In this document: positions 27,934 through 36,200 of the stretch, in pieces | Layout of the letters: each line of letters starts with the position of its first letter | Position numbering within the stretch: position 1 is the first letter of the stretch | Made by a program: the position numbers and the translations under genes | DNA from: Pseudomonas fildesensis | GTDB lineage: Bacteria; Pseudomonadota; Gammaproteobacteria; Pseudomonadales; Pseudomonadaceae | Reading direction: 5' to 3' | DNA length: 64,000 bases | Assembly: GCF_001050345.1 (NCBI RefSeq) | Contig: NZ_LFMW01000007.1 | Coordinates: forward strand, 620,001-684,000 | The notes under the pieces: model-generated | Database searches by the model: none | Seen by the model: the letters and a program-made list of their open reading frames with translations, nothing else | Told to the model about the DNA's origin: nothing

Positions 27934-28545
27934 ATGCGCCGTCTGATGCTTGCTTTACCGTTCGCCCTACTGCCACTGGCTATCGCCCATGCCGCTGACG
28001 AACACGACCATGACCACGAACATGGCAGCCTCGGCGCCCATGAACACGGCGTCGGCCGCCTTAACGCGGTACTCGACGGCCCGGCCCTGGAGCTGGAGCT
28101 GGACAGCCCGGCAATGAACCTGGTGGGGTTCGAACACGTGGCGACCACCGCCGCAGACAAAGCCAAGGTCGCCGCCGTGCGCAAACAGCTTGAGAGCCCC
28201 CTGACCCTGTTCAACCTGCCCAAAGCCGCCGGTTGCGTGATCAGCACCCAGGAGCTCAACAGCCCACTGTTCGGCGACAAGCCTGAAGCCGACCATGACG
28301 ACGATGATGATGACCACGCCACCGACGGTAAAGGCGCAGCCGCCCACGAGCATCATCACGACCACAGCGAAATCCACGCCCACTACCAGTTCACCTGCGC
28401 CACGCCGACTGCCCTGAGCAACCTCGACCTGACCCAGGTGTTCAAGACCTTCCCCGCCACCCAGAAAATTCAGGTACAACTGATCGGCCCAAGCGGCCAG
28501 CAAGGTGTTGAAGCAACGCCCACTACAGCCACCCTTAAATTCTGA
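27934..28545 (+). CDS. His/Asp-rich periplasmic zinc protein, DUF2796 (ZrgA-like)
   Basis: Secreted protein of 203 residues. After the signal peptide (ending AIAHA) comes a His/Asp/Glu run (DEHDHDHEHGSLGAHEHG), and a second lies near residues 115-148 (DDDDDDH, HEHHHDHSEIHAH). These can bind several metal ions. The fold region (LELELDSPAMNLVGFEHVA to FKTFPATQKIQVQL) is DUF2796, the family of the Vibrio zinc-regulated protein ZrgA. The ATG at 27934 has GGAG 7 bases upstream; an ATG at 27916 is possible. First gene behind the Zur box, so probably made under zinc starvation to collect periplasmic zinc. Confidence 0.85.
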   Translation: MRRLMLALPFALLPLAIAHAADEHDHDHEHGSLGAHEHGVGRLNAVLDGPALELELDSPAMNLVGFEHVATTAADKAKVAAVRKQLESPLTLFNLPKAAGCVISTQELNSPLFGDKPEADHDDDDDDHATDGKGAAAHEHHHDHSEIHAHYQFTCATPTALSNLDLTQVFKTFPATQKIQVQLIGPSGQQGVEATPTTATLKF

Positions 28546-28569
28546 CTGGAACACGGCCTCTATCGGAGC

Positions 28570-28637
28570 CGGCTTGCCGGCGATGCAGGCGGCGCGGTCT
28601 TTCAGGACTCTGCGGCGATGCCATCGCCGGCAAGCCG
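28570..28637. repeat. REPIN: inverted pair of REP sequences
   Basis: CGGCTTGCCGGCGATG (28570-28585) is repeated in inverted orientation as CATCGCCGGCAAGCCG (28622-28637), separated by 36 bp. It lies inside the zinc operon between the DUF2796 and ATPase genes and may form a large hairpin in that transcript. Confidence 0.85.
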
Positions 28638-28696
28638 ACGCCTACAGGGGGCGGCGCCATTTTTGAAAATTTGCCAGCAGGCGATATTGATTTCCC

Positions 28697-29407
28697 ATGA
28701 AGCAAGCACTGATCGAACTGTCTGACCTGGGCTTCAACTGGCCCGGTCACCCGCAGTTGCTGGACATCCCCGCGTTCCGCCTGGAGCCTGGCGAAACGCT
28801 GTTTCTGAAAGGCCCGAGCGGCAGCGGTAAAACCACATTGCTCGGCCTGCTGGGCGGCGTGCAGAAACCCAGCCGTGGCAGCATTCGCCTGCTCGGCCAG
28901 GAGTTGACCGAACTCTCGGCCGGCGCCCGTGACCGTTTTCGCGTCGACCACACCGGCTATATCTTCCAGCAGTTCAACCTGCTGCCGTTTCTGTCGGTGC
29001 GCGAGAACGTCGAGTTGCCTTGCCACTTTTCCAAGCTGCGCGCGCAACGGGCGATTCAACGCCACGGCAGTGTCGACCAGGCCGCCGCGACTTTGCTGGC
29101 GCACCTGGGCCTGAAGGATAAAGACTTACTGGAGCGCCGCGCCGACTCGCTGTCCATCGGCCAACAACAACGGGTGGCCGCCGCCCGCGCGCTGATCGGC
29201 CAACCGGAACTGGTGATCGCCGACGAACCCACGTCGGCCCTGGACTACGACGCCCGCGAAGCTTTCCTGCAACTGTTGTTCGCCGAATGCCGCGAGGCCG
29301 GTGCCAGCCTGTTGTTTGTCAGCCATGACCAAAGCCTGGCGCCGCTGTTCGACCGCAACCTGTCGCTGGCCGAACTCAATCGCGCCGCCACGCCTGCAGA
29401 GGTTTGA
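28697..29407 (+). CDS. ABC transporter ATP-binding protein, zinc-regulated operon
   Basis: ATPase of 236 residues of the LolD/MacB type. Walker A is KGPSGSGKTTLL (about residue 39), the Q-loop follows in YIFQQFNLLPFL, the ABC signature is DSLSIGQQQRVAAARAL, and Walker B is LVIADEPTSALD with a His switch in LFVSHDQ. It precedes its permease by one base, so the two subunits are made together. LolD/MacB-type ATPases usually power mechanotransmission across the periplasm rather than simple import, which leaves the direction of zinc-related transport open. Confidence 0.92.
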   Translation: MKQALIELSDLGFNWPGHPQLLDIPAFRLEPGETLFLKGPSGSGKTTLLGLLGGVQKPSRGSIRLLGQELTELSAGARDRFRVDHTGYIFQQFNLLPFLSVRENVELPCHFSKLRAQRAIQRHGSVDQAAATLLAHLGLKDKDLLERRADSLSIGQQQRVAAARALIGQPELVIADEPTSALDYDAREAFLQLLFAECREAGASLLFVSHDQSLAPLFDRNLSLAELNRAATPAEV

Positions 29408-29408
29408 G

Positions 29409-30674
29409 ATGTATTTGTTTCGTCTAGCCATGGCCAGCCTGGCTAACCGCCGGTTTACCGCGATCCTCACCGCCTTCGCCATCGCCCTGTCGGTGTGCCT
29501 GCTGCTGGCGGTAGAGCGCGTACGCGTTGAGGCGCGCAACAGTTTTGCGAGCACCATCAGCGGCACCGACCTGATCGTCGGCGCGCGCGCAGGCTCGGTC
29601 AACCTGCTGCTGTACTCGGTGTTCCGCATCGGCAATGCCACCAACAATATCCGCTGGGACAGTTACGAGCACTTCGCCGCCAGCCCGCAGGTGAAATGGG
29701 CGATCCCGATTTCCCTCGGCGACTCCCATCGCGGTTACCGCGTGATGGGCACCAACGAGTCCTACTTCGAGCACTACCAGTACGGTCGCAAGCAAAACCT
29801 CGAACTGGCCAGCGGCCGCGCCTTTGCCACCGACCCGTTCGAAGTGGTACTCGGCGCGGAAGTGGCCGAAGCGCTGCACTACAAGCTCGGTGACAAGTTG
29901 GTGCTGGCCCACGGCGTGGCGGTGGTCAGCCTGGTCAAACACGATGACAAGCCGTTCACCGTCGTCGGCATTCTCAAGCGCACCGGCACGCCGGTGGACC
30001 GTACGCTACATATCAGCCTCGGCGGCATGGAAGCGATCCATATCGACTGGCACAACGGCGTGCCCGCCCAGGGCAAAGGCCGTATCAGCGCCGACCAGGC
30101 ACGCAATATGGACCTGACGCCGCAAGCCATCACCGCGTTCATGCTCGGCCTGAACAACAAGATTTCCACCTTCGCCCTGCAACGCGAGATCAATGAGTTC
30201 CGTGGCGAGCCGATGCTGGCGATCCTGCCGGGCGTGGCGCTGCAAGAGCTGTGGAGCATGATGGGCACCGCTGAAAAAGCCCTGTTCGTAATCTCGCTGT
30301 TCGTGGTGCTGACCGGTTTGATCGGCATGCTCACGGCGATTCTCACCAGCCTCAACGAACGCCGCCGCGAAATGGCGATCCTGCGTTCGGTGGGCGCGCG
30401 GCCCTGGCATATCGCGACGTTGCTGATCTTCGAAGCGTTCGCCCTGGCCTTGGCCGGCGTGGTGGCGGGCGTCGGCTTGCTCTATGTGTGCATCGCCGCG
30501 TCGCGCGGGTATTTGCAGGCGAACTATGGTTTGGACCTGCCGATGGCCTGGCCGAGCGAGTATGAATGGACCCTGCTGGCCGGTATTCTTGCGGCAGCGC
30601 TGTTGATGGGCAGCGTGCCGGCCTGGCGAGCCTATCGCCAATCGTTGGCCGATGGCCTGTCCATAAGGCTGTGA
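29409..30674 (+). CDS. FtsX/MacB-type ABC permease, zinc-regulated operon
   Basis: Permease of 421 residues with the four-helix FtsX layout: one N-terminal membrane helix (LTAFAIALSVCLLLAV), a large periplasmic domain (about residues 40-290; GTDLIVGARAGSVNLLLYSV, VLGAEVAEALHYKLGDKLVL), then three helices (AEKALFVISLFVVLTGLIGM, LLIFEAFALALAGVVAGVG, LLAGILAAALLMGSVPAW) around the coupling segment NERRREMAILRSVGARP. The ATG at 29409 follows directly on the ATPase stop. Zinc-regulated homologues occur in Vibrio (ZrgB) and P. aeruginosa. Confidence 0.9.
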   Translation: MYLFRLAMASLANRRFTAILTAFAIALSVCLLLAVERVRVEARNSFASTISGTDLIVGARAGSVNLLLYSVFRIGNATNNIRWDSYEHFAASPQVKWAIPISLGDSHRGYRVMGTNESYFEHYQYGRKQNLELASGRAFATDPFEVVLGAEVAEALHYKLGDKLVLAHGVAVVSLVKHDDKPFTVVGILKRTGTPVDRTLHISLGGMEAIHIDWHNGVPAQGKGRISADQARNMDLTPQAITAFMLGLNNKISTFALQREINEFRGEPMLAILPGVALQELWSMMGTAEKALFVISLFVVLTGLIGMLTAILTSLNERRREMAILRSVGARPWHIATLLIFEAFALALAGVVAGVGLLYVCIAASRGYLQANYGLDLPMAWPSEYEWTLLAGILAAALLMGSVPAWRAYRQSLADGLSIRL

Positions 30675-30680
30675 ACAGCC

Positions 30681-30747
30681 GCTGCAAGTTTCAAGCGACG
30701 AGCCTCAAGCGAATCGGCTTCTACTTGCAGCTTGTAGCTTGCAGCTA
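30681..30747. repeat. Short inverted/direct repeat element
   Basis: GCTGCAAG (30681-30688) is mirrored by CTTGCAGC (from 30725) and the nearly identical segment CTTGTAGCTTGCAGC follows. This resembles the GCTGCAAGCT-type palindromic repeats common between pseudomonad genes. It lies between the permease and DUF3299 genes. Confidence 0.5.
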
Positions 30748-30765
30748 TCCACTGAGGAGTCTCTG

Positions 30766-31287
30766 ATGCGTCGTGCGCTGTTTGCGTTGTTGCTGCTGGT
30801 CGCCGTGCCCACCTGGGCGGAGGAGCAGCCCAAGGATTTGTCCTGGCAGGAGATGATCCCGCCGGACGCACCGCCGGAAATCCCCAATATGAAACCGCTG
30901 CACGACCTGTCGAACATGGCCGATGCCTTGTCGGTCGAGGCGGCGCCTGCGGCCAGGCAAGACCTGCCCAATGCGCCGGTGGTGCAAAGCCTCAACGGCC
31001 GGCATATCCGCCTGCCGGGCTATATCGTGCCGCTGGAAGTCAGTGAAGAGGGCCGCACCACGGAGTTTTTGCTGGTGCCGTATTTCGGCGCCTGCATCCA
31101 CGTACCGCCGCCGCCGTCGAACCAGATCGTGCATGTAAAAAGCGAAATCGGCGTGAAGCTCGATGAGTTATATCAACCGTATTGGATCGAGGGCGCGATG
31201 CAGGTCAAACCGTCGTCCAGTGAGTTGGCCGACGCCGGCTATCAGATGGATGCCGAGAAGATTTACATCTACGAATTGCCGGAATAG
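30766..31287 (+). CDS. DUF3299 periplasmic protein, zinc-regulated operon
   Basis: Secreted protein of 173 residues with a short signal peptide (ALFALLLLVAVPTWA). The DUF3299 domain is seen in LNGRHIRLPGYIVPLEVSEE, LVPYFGACIHVPPPPSNQIV and VHVKSEIGVKLDELYQPYWI. The single conserved Cys and His in GACIHVPPPP could bind metal or be redox active; this is inference. The start ATG at 30766 has GAGGAG upstream. It is the last gene of the Zur-boxed operon, the usual partner of these ABC genes. Confidence 0.83.
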   Translation: MRRALFALLLLVAVPTWAEEQPKDLSWQEMIPPDAPPEIPNMKPLHDLSNMADALSVEAAPAARQDLPNAPVVQSLNGRHIRLPGYIVPLEVSEEGRTTEFLLVPYFGACIHVPPPPSNQIVHVKSEIGVKLDELYQPYWIEGAMQVKPSSSELADAGYQMDAEKIYIYELPE

Positions 31288-31304
31288 TGCTTATCACCCA
31301 TTCA

Positions 31305-31318
31305 TTGAGCTGGGTCAA
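31305..31318 (+). promoter_or_regulatory. Candidate Anr/Fnr box of oprG
   Basis: TTGAGctggGTCAA matches the Anr/Fnr consensus TTGAT-N4-ATCAA at 8 of 10 positions. A -10-like TACCAT at 31340-31345 places a start site near 31353, so the box would be centred close to -41.5, the position for class II activation. P. aeruginosa oprG is known to be Anr-dependent. Confidence 0.6.
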
Positions 31319-31381
31319 AAGACCAAACGGAACGATCTCTACCATTGGACGTACAACTTTTAAACGTCCTCTGGAGCTCCC

Positions 31382-32080
31382 ATGAACAAGTCCCTGCTCG
31401 GCGCGTCCCTCTTCGCGCTCGCCCTCGTTGCCCCCGTTGCCCACGCTCACGAAGCGGGCGACATTCTGATTCGCGCCGGTGCAATTACCGTGAACCCGAA
31501 GGCCGACAGCGGCAGTGTCAAGGTCGACCAGGGCCCATTGGCCGGCGCCAACCTGGGCGGCAAGGCGACCATGAGCAGCGACACGCAACTGGGCTTGAAC
31601 TTCGCCTACATGCTGACCAACCACGTCGGTATCGAACTGCTGGCGGCCACGCCGTTCGAGCATGACGTGAAGATCAAGGGCACCGCCCTCGGCGCCGCCA
31701 ACGGCAAACTCGGCTCCCTGAAACACCTGCCACCGACCCTGAGCATCGTGTACTACCCACTCGACAATAAATCGGCCTTCCAGCCGTACGTCGGTGCCGG
31801 TATCAACTACACCTGGATCTACGACGAACACGTCGGCAGCCGCGCTTCGGACGCAGGCTTCAGCAACTTCAAGGCCGAGAACTCCTGGGGTTGGGCCGCG
31901 CAGATCGGCGCTGACTACATGATCAACGAAAAGTGGATGATCAACGCCCAGGCGCGCTACATCGACATCAGCACCAAGGCCACTGTCGACAACAATGCAC
32001 TGGGCCAGGGCACACGCGCCAAGGTCAATGTGGACGTCGACCCGATGGTTTACATGGTGGGTATTGGTTACAAGTTCTAA
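31382..32080 (+). CDS. oprG: OmpW-family outer membrane protein OprG
   Basis: Eight-stranded beta-barrel of 232 residues that forms a narrow hydrophobic channel. A signal peptide (LLGASLFALALVAPVAHA) is followed by HEAGDILIRAGAITVNP, the typical OmpW N-terminus, ELLAATPFEHDVKIKG, LPPTLSIVYYP, a YVGAGINYTWIYDE strand and the C-terminal VYMVGIGYKF ending in Phe, the outer-membrane insertion signal. It follows the zinc operon by 94 bp and has its own candidate Anr promoter. Related proteins move small hydrophobic molecules. Confidence 0.92.
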   Translation: MNKSLLGASLFALALVAPVAHAHEAGDILIRAGAITVNPKADSGSVKVDQGPLAGANLGGKATMSSDTQLGLNFAYMLTNHVGIELLAATPFEHDVKIKGTALGAANGKLGSLKHLPPTLSIVYYPLDNKSAFQPYVGAGINYTWIYDEHVGSRASDAGFSNFKAENSWGWAAQIGADYMINEKWMINAQARYIDISTKATVDNNALGQGTRAKVNVDVDPMVYMVGIGYKF

Positions 32081-32106
32081 CCACGACCTGACAAACGCTA
32101 CAAAAC

Positions 32107-32231
32107 CAATGTGGGAGGGGCGGTGCGACGATTCGGCTGCTCCCGATAGCGATAGCTCAGTCAATGAATCTGTTGACTGACACTGCGCTATCGGGAGCAC
32201 GTCGAAACGTGGCACCGCCCCTCCCACATTG
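32107..32231. repeat. 125-bp nested inverted repeat (REPIN-like)
   Basis: Perfect 20-bp outer arms (CAATGTGGGAGGGGCGGTGC at 32107-32126 and its complement at 32212-32231) enclose perfect inner pairs GCTCCCGATAGC (32139-32150/32187-32198) and TCAGTCAA (32157-32164/32173-32180). The whole unit can fold into one long hairpin. It lies between the convergent oprG and SDR genes. Confidence 0.9.
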
Positions 32232-32245
32232 GGTTGTGTGTTGGG

Positions 32246-33130
32246 TCAGCTGTGGCGGTAGAACCGATCCAGCAACGCCGGCAACCCCGCCCGCCAAGCC
32301 CGTGGCTTGATGCCGAAGGTGTGGAGGATTTTTTTGCAGGCCAGCACCGCGTGCTGCGGCTCCTCCCCTGCATCCAGCCGAGCCGCGTGGGCCTGGGCGG
32401 TGGGGGCTTCGATGGCCAGCGCATGAAAGCTGCGCGCTTCGGTGAGGATCGCCTGGCCGAGCGCCAACGGAGTGGTCGCCTCGTGGCCGGCGTAGTGATA
32501 AGTGCCCCACAGCGGCGCCGCGCAATCGAGCTGCTTGAGCACCGAAATGATCACCCGCGCCGCATCGTCCACCGGCGTCGGGTTGCCGCGACGGTCATCC
32601 GCCATCAGCAACTCATCCGGCTGCTCGGCCCGGGCCAAAAAGCGCCCGAGGGTGCCGTCGACGCTGTCATCCAGCAGCCAGCCAAAGCGCAGCAACACAT
32701 GTTGCGGGCAAGTGGCGCGCACGCTCTGCTCAATGCGCCACAACGCCTGTCCGCGCAGGCCCAGGGGCACCGGCTCGTCTTTTTCGCTGTAGGCGGTGGC
32801 GCGGGAGCCATCGAACACGCGGTAGCTGGACGGTTGCACCAGCGTGATGTTGTGGTGCTGACACAGTTCGGCCAGGCGTTCGATCGCGTATTCCTGGGAA
32901 GCCAGGCGGGTTTCGCTGACAGCCTCTGCCTGGAACCAGTCGAAATAGTAGGCGAGGTTGATCAACGCATCGGGACGGGTGTCGTCGAGCAATTGGGTGA
33001 GGCTCGCGGCATCCCAGCCGTCGTTGGGCGGTTTGGGTGCGAGGAAACCGATGTCTTCCTCTGCACCGAGGCGAATCAGCGCCTGCCCGAGGGCATTCCC
33101 GCCGCCCAGTAACATAAGGCGCATTCGCAT
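32246..33130 (-). CDS. NAD-dependent epimerase/SDR-family protein
   Basis: Protein of 294 residues with a Rossmann start (MRLMLLGGGNALGQALIRLG), a plausible nucleotide-binding GGGNxxG loop, and the extended-SDR blocks LINLAYYFDWFQAEAVSE, VQPSSYRVFDGS and LLRFGWLLDDS. The canonical YxxxK catalytic pair is not clear: the segment after PSSYRVFDG lacks an evident Lys, so catalysis is doubtful. It resembles RmlD/dTDP-sugar reductases. The open frame extends to a TTG at 33238, but similarity starts at 33130. Divergent from lhr with a 165-bp gap. Confidence 0.8.
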   Translation of the reverse strand: MRMRLMLLGGGNALGQALIRLGAEEDIGFLAPKPPNDGWDAASLTQLLDDTRPDALINLAYYFDWFQAEAVSETRLASQEYAIERLAELCQHHNITLVQPSSYRVFDGSRATAYSEKDEPVPLGLRGQALWRIEQSVRATCPQHVLLRFGWLLDDSVDGTLGRFLARAEQPDELLMADDRRGNPTPVDDAARVIISVLKQLDCAAPLWGTYHYAGHEATTPLALGQAILTEARSFHALAIEAPTAQAHAARLDAGEEPQHAVLACKKILHTFGIKPRAWRAGLPALLDRFYRHS

Positions 33131-33295
33131 AGATTGAGCAGGCCCGGTCTGTTTGGAACGATGGTTATTGTCGACAGGCCGTGAGCCATGTCGTGGGTTT
33201 ATTCCAGAATCGTTGCATTTTGCGGGTTTGTAGCGCAACCGTCACGGATAAAGTGCGGGGTTGCAACTTGGGATGACCGGCCGCATAAATTGACC

Positions 33296-36200
33296 ATGAA
33301 CCTTCCTGAATCAACGGACACGGTATTGAACGGCTTTCACCCCGCCGTCAGCGCCTGGTTCCGCAGCACGTTCCCCTCGGTGACCAGCGCCCAGGCCCAG
33401 GCATGGCCGTTGATTCGTCAGCGCCGCTCGACACTGATCGCCGCGCCCACCGGCTCCGGCAAGACGCTCACCGCATTTCTCGCGGTACTCGATGACCTGG
33501 TGCACCAAGGCCTGGCCAACGGTGGGCAACTGCCGGACGAGACGCTGGTGGTGTACGTGTCGCCACTGAAGGCGTTGTCCAACGACATCCAGATCAACCT
33601 GCAAAACCCGCTCGCCGGGATCACCGAGCATTTGCAGGCGCTCGGCTTGCCGCCGCTTACGATCCGCACCGCCGTGCGCACTGGCGACACCCCGCAAAAA
33701 GACCGCGCGCAGATGCGCAAGCGCCCGCCGCATATCCTGGTGACCACCCCCGAATCGCTGTACGTGCTGCTCGGCTCGGACTCCGGCCGGCAGATGCTCA
33801 CGCGCACGCGCACGGTGATCGTCGATGAAATCCACGCCATTGCCGCGGGCAAACGCGGCAGCCATCTGGCGTTGAGCCTGGAGCGCCTGCAAGGCTTGTG
33901 CGCCGAACCATTGACCCGCATCGGTCTGTCGGCCACTCAAAAGCCTATCGAGGCCGTGTCACGCTTTCTGGTGGGCACCGAGCGGCCCTGCGAGATCGTC
34001 GACATCGGCCACGCCCGCCCGCGGGACCTGGATATCGAAGTGCCGCCCGTGCCGCTCTCAGCGGTGATGGCCAACGATGTATGGGAATTGGTCTACGACC
34101 GCCTCGCCACACTGGCCCGCGAACACCGCACCACGCTGATTTTCGTCAACACCCGGCGCCTGGCCGAACGCCTGGCCCGGCATTTGAGCGAGCGCTTGGG
34201 CAAAACCGCCGTGGCCGCCCACCACGGCAGCCTGGCCAAGGAAATGCGCCTGGATGCCGAGCAACGGCTCAAGGCCGGCGAGCTGCAAGTGCTGATCGCC
34301 ACCGCATCCCTGGAGCTGGGGATTGATATCGGTGATGTCGACCTGGTCTGTCAGATCGGCTCGCCCGGTTCGATCAACGGCTTTCTGCAGCGGGTCGGCC
34401 GCTCCGGGCACCAGGTCGGCGGCACGCCCAAGGGCCGACTGTTCGCCACCACACGCGATGACCTCATCGAATGCGCAGCCCTGCTCGACTGCGTGCGCCG
34501 TGGCGAGCTGGACACCTTGCAGATCCCGGTCGCACCGCTGGACGTGCTGGCCCAGCAGATCATCGCCGAAGTCAGTGCCCGCGAATGGCCGGAACAAGCC
34601 CTGCTCGACCTCATCCGCCGCGCCGCGCCCTACGCCACCCTGGATGAGCGCCACTACGAGGCACTGTTGCAGATGCTCGCCGAGGGCTACAACGGCCGCC
34701 AGGGCATCCGCAGTGCCTACCTGCACCGCGACGCCGTGACCCACACCCTGCGCGGCCGCCGTGGCGCCAAGCTGACCGCCGTGACCAGCGGCGGCACCAT
34801 CCCCGACAACGCTGACTACAGCGTGTTGCTGGAACCGCAGAGCCTGAACATCGGCAGCGTCAACGAAGACTTCGCGGTGGAAAGCATCGCCGGGGATATC
34901 TTCCAGCTCGGTAATACGTCCTACAGAATCCTGCGGGTCGAAGCCGGCAAGGTGCGGGTCGAAGATGCCCATGGCCAGCCACCGACCATTCCGTTCTGGC
35001 TCGGCGAAGCGCCGGGGCGCAGCAATGAATTGTCCGCCGCCGTGGCGCGTTTGCAGGGGCAACTGGATGCGCTGCTCAGCACCAGCCCCGGCGACCTGCA
35101 ACCGGCCCTCGACTGGCTCACCGGCACCCTAGGCCTGAACCGCGCCAGCGCCGAGCAAATTCTCGATTACCTGGCCCGCGCACGCCTGGCCCTCAGCGCG
35201 TTGCCGTCTCAGGACACGCTGATCATGGAGCGATTTTTCGACGCGTCCGGCGGCACTCAACTGATCATCCACACGCCGTTCGGCAGCCGCGTCAATCGCG
35301 CCTGGGGCCTGGCGCTGCGCAAGAGGTTTTGCCGCACCTTCAACTTCGAGCTGCAAGCGGCGGCCAGCGAGAATGCGATTGTGCTGTCGCTGTCCACCAG
35401 CCACAGTTTCGAGCTGGATGAGGTGTGGCGTTACCTGAATAGCCACAGCGCCGAACACATCCTGATCCAGGCCGTACTGGATGCACCGTTGTTCGGCGTT
35501 CGTTGGCGCTGGAACGCCGGCGTGGCCCTGGCGTTGCCGCGTTACACCGGTGGGCGCAAAGTGGCGCCGCAGATCCAGCGCATGAAAAGCGAAGACCTGA
35601 TCGCCAGCGTCTTCCCCGACCAGATTGCCTGCCTGGAAAACCTCGCCGGCGAACGCGAAGTGCCCGAGCACCCGCTGGTGGAACAGACCCTCGACGACTG
35701 CCTGCACGAAGCCATGGACAGCGACGCCTGGCTGGCGCTGCTGCGGCGCATGGAGCGTGGCGAGGTGCGCCTGATCAGCCGCGACCTGCCGGCGCCCTCG
35801 CCCATGGCCGCAGAAATTCTCAGCGCGCGCCCCTACACCTTTCTCGACGACGCACCGTTGGAAGAACGCCGTACCCAGGCCGTGCTCAACCGGCGCTGGA
35901 GCGACCCGCAGAGCACCGACGACCTCGGCGCGCTGGATGCCGACGCCATCGCCGGCGTGCGCGAAGAAGCCTGGCCGGCGCCCCATGGCCTGGATGAAAT
36001 GCACGAGGCGTTGATGAGCCTGGCGTGCATCGCCGCCCATGAAGTCACGCCGCAGTGGGCCGAGTGGCTGCAAGCCCTGGCCAAGGGCGGCCGCGCCTAT
36101 GTTTTGCAGAACGGCTTGTGGGTGGCGGTGGAACGCCTGAGTTGTTTGCAGGCGATCTACCCCAACGATTTGGCGCTGCTCCCAGGTTTCGACGAGCCTT

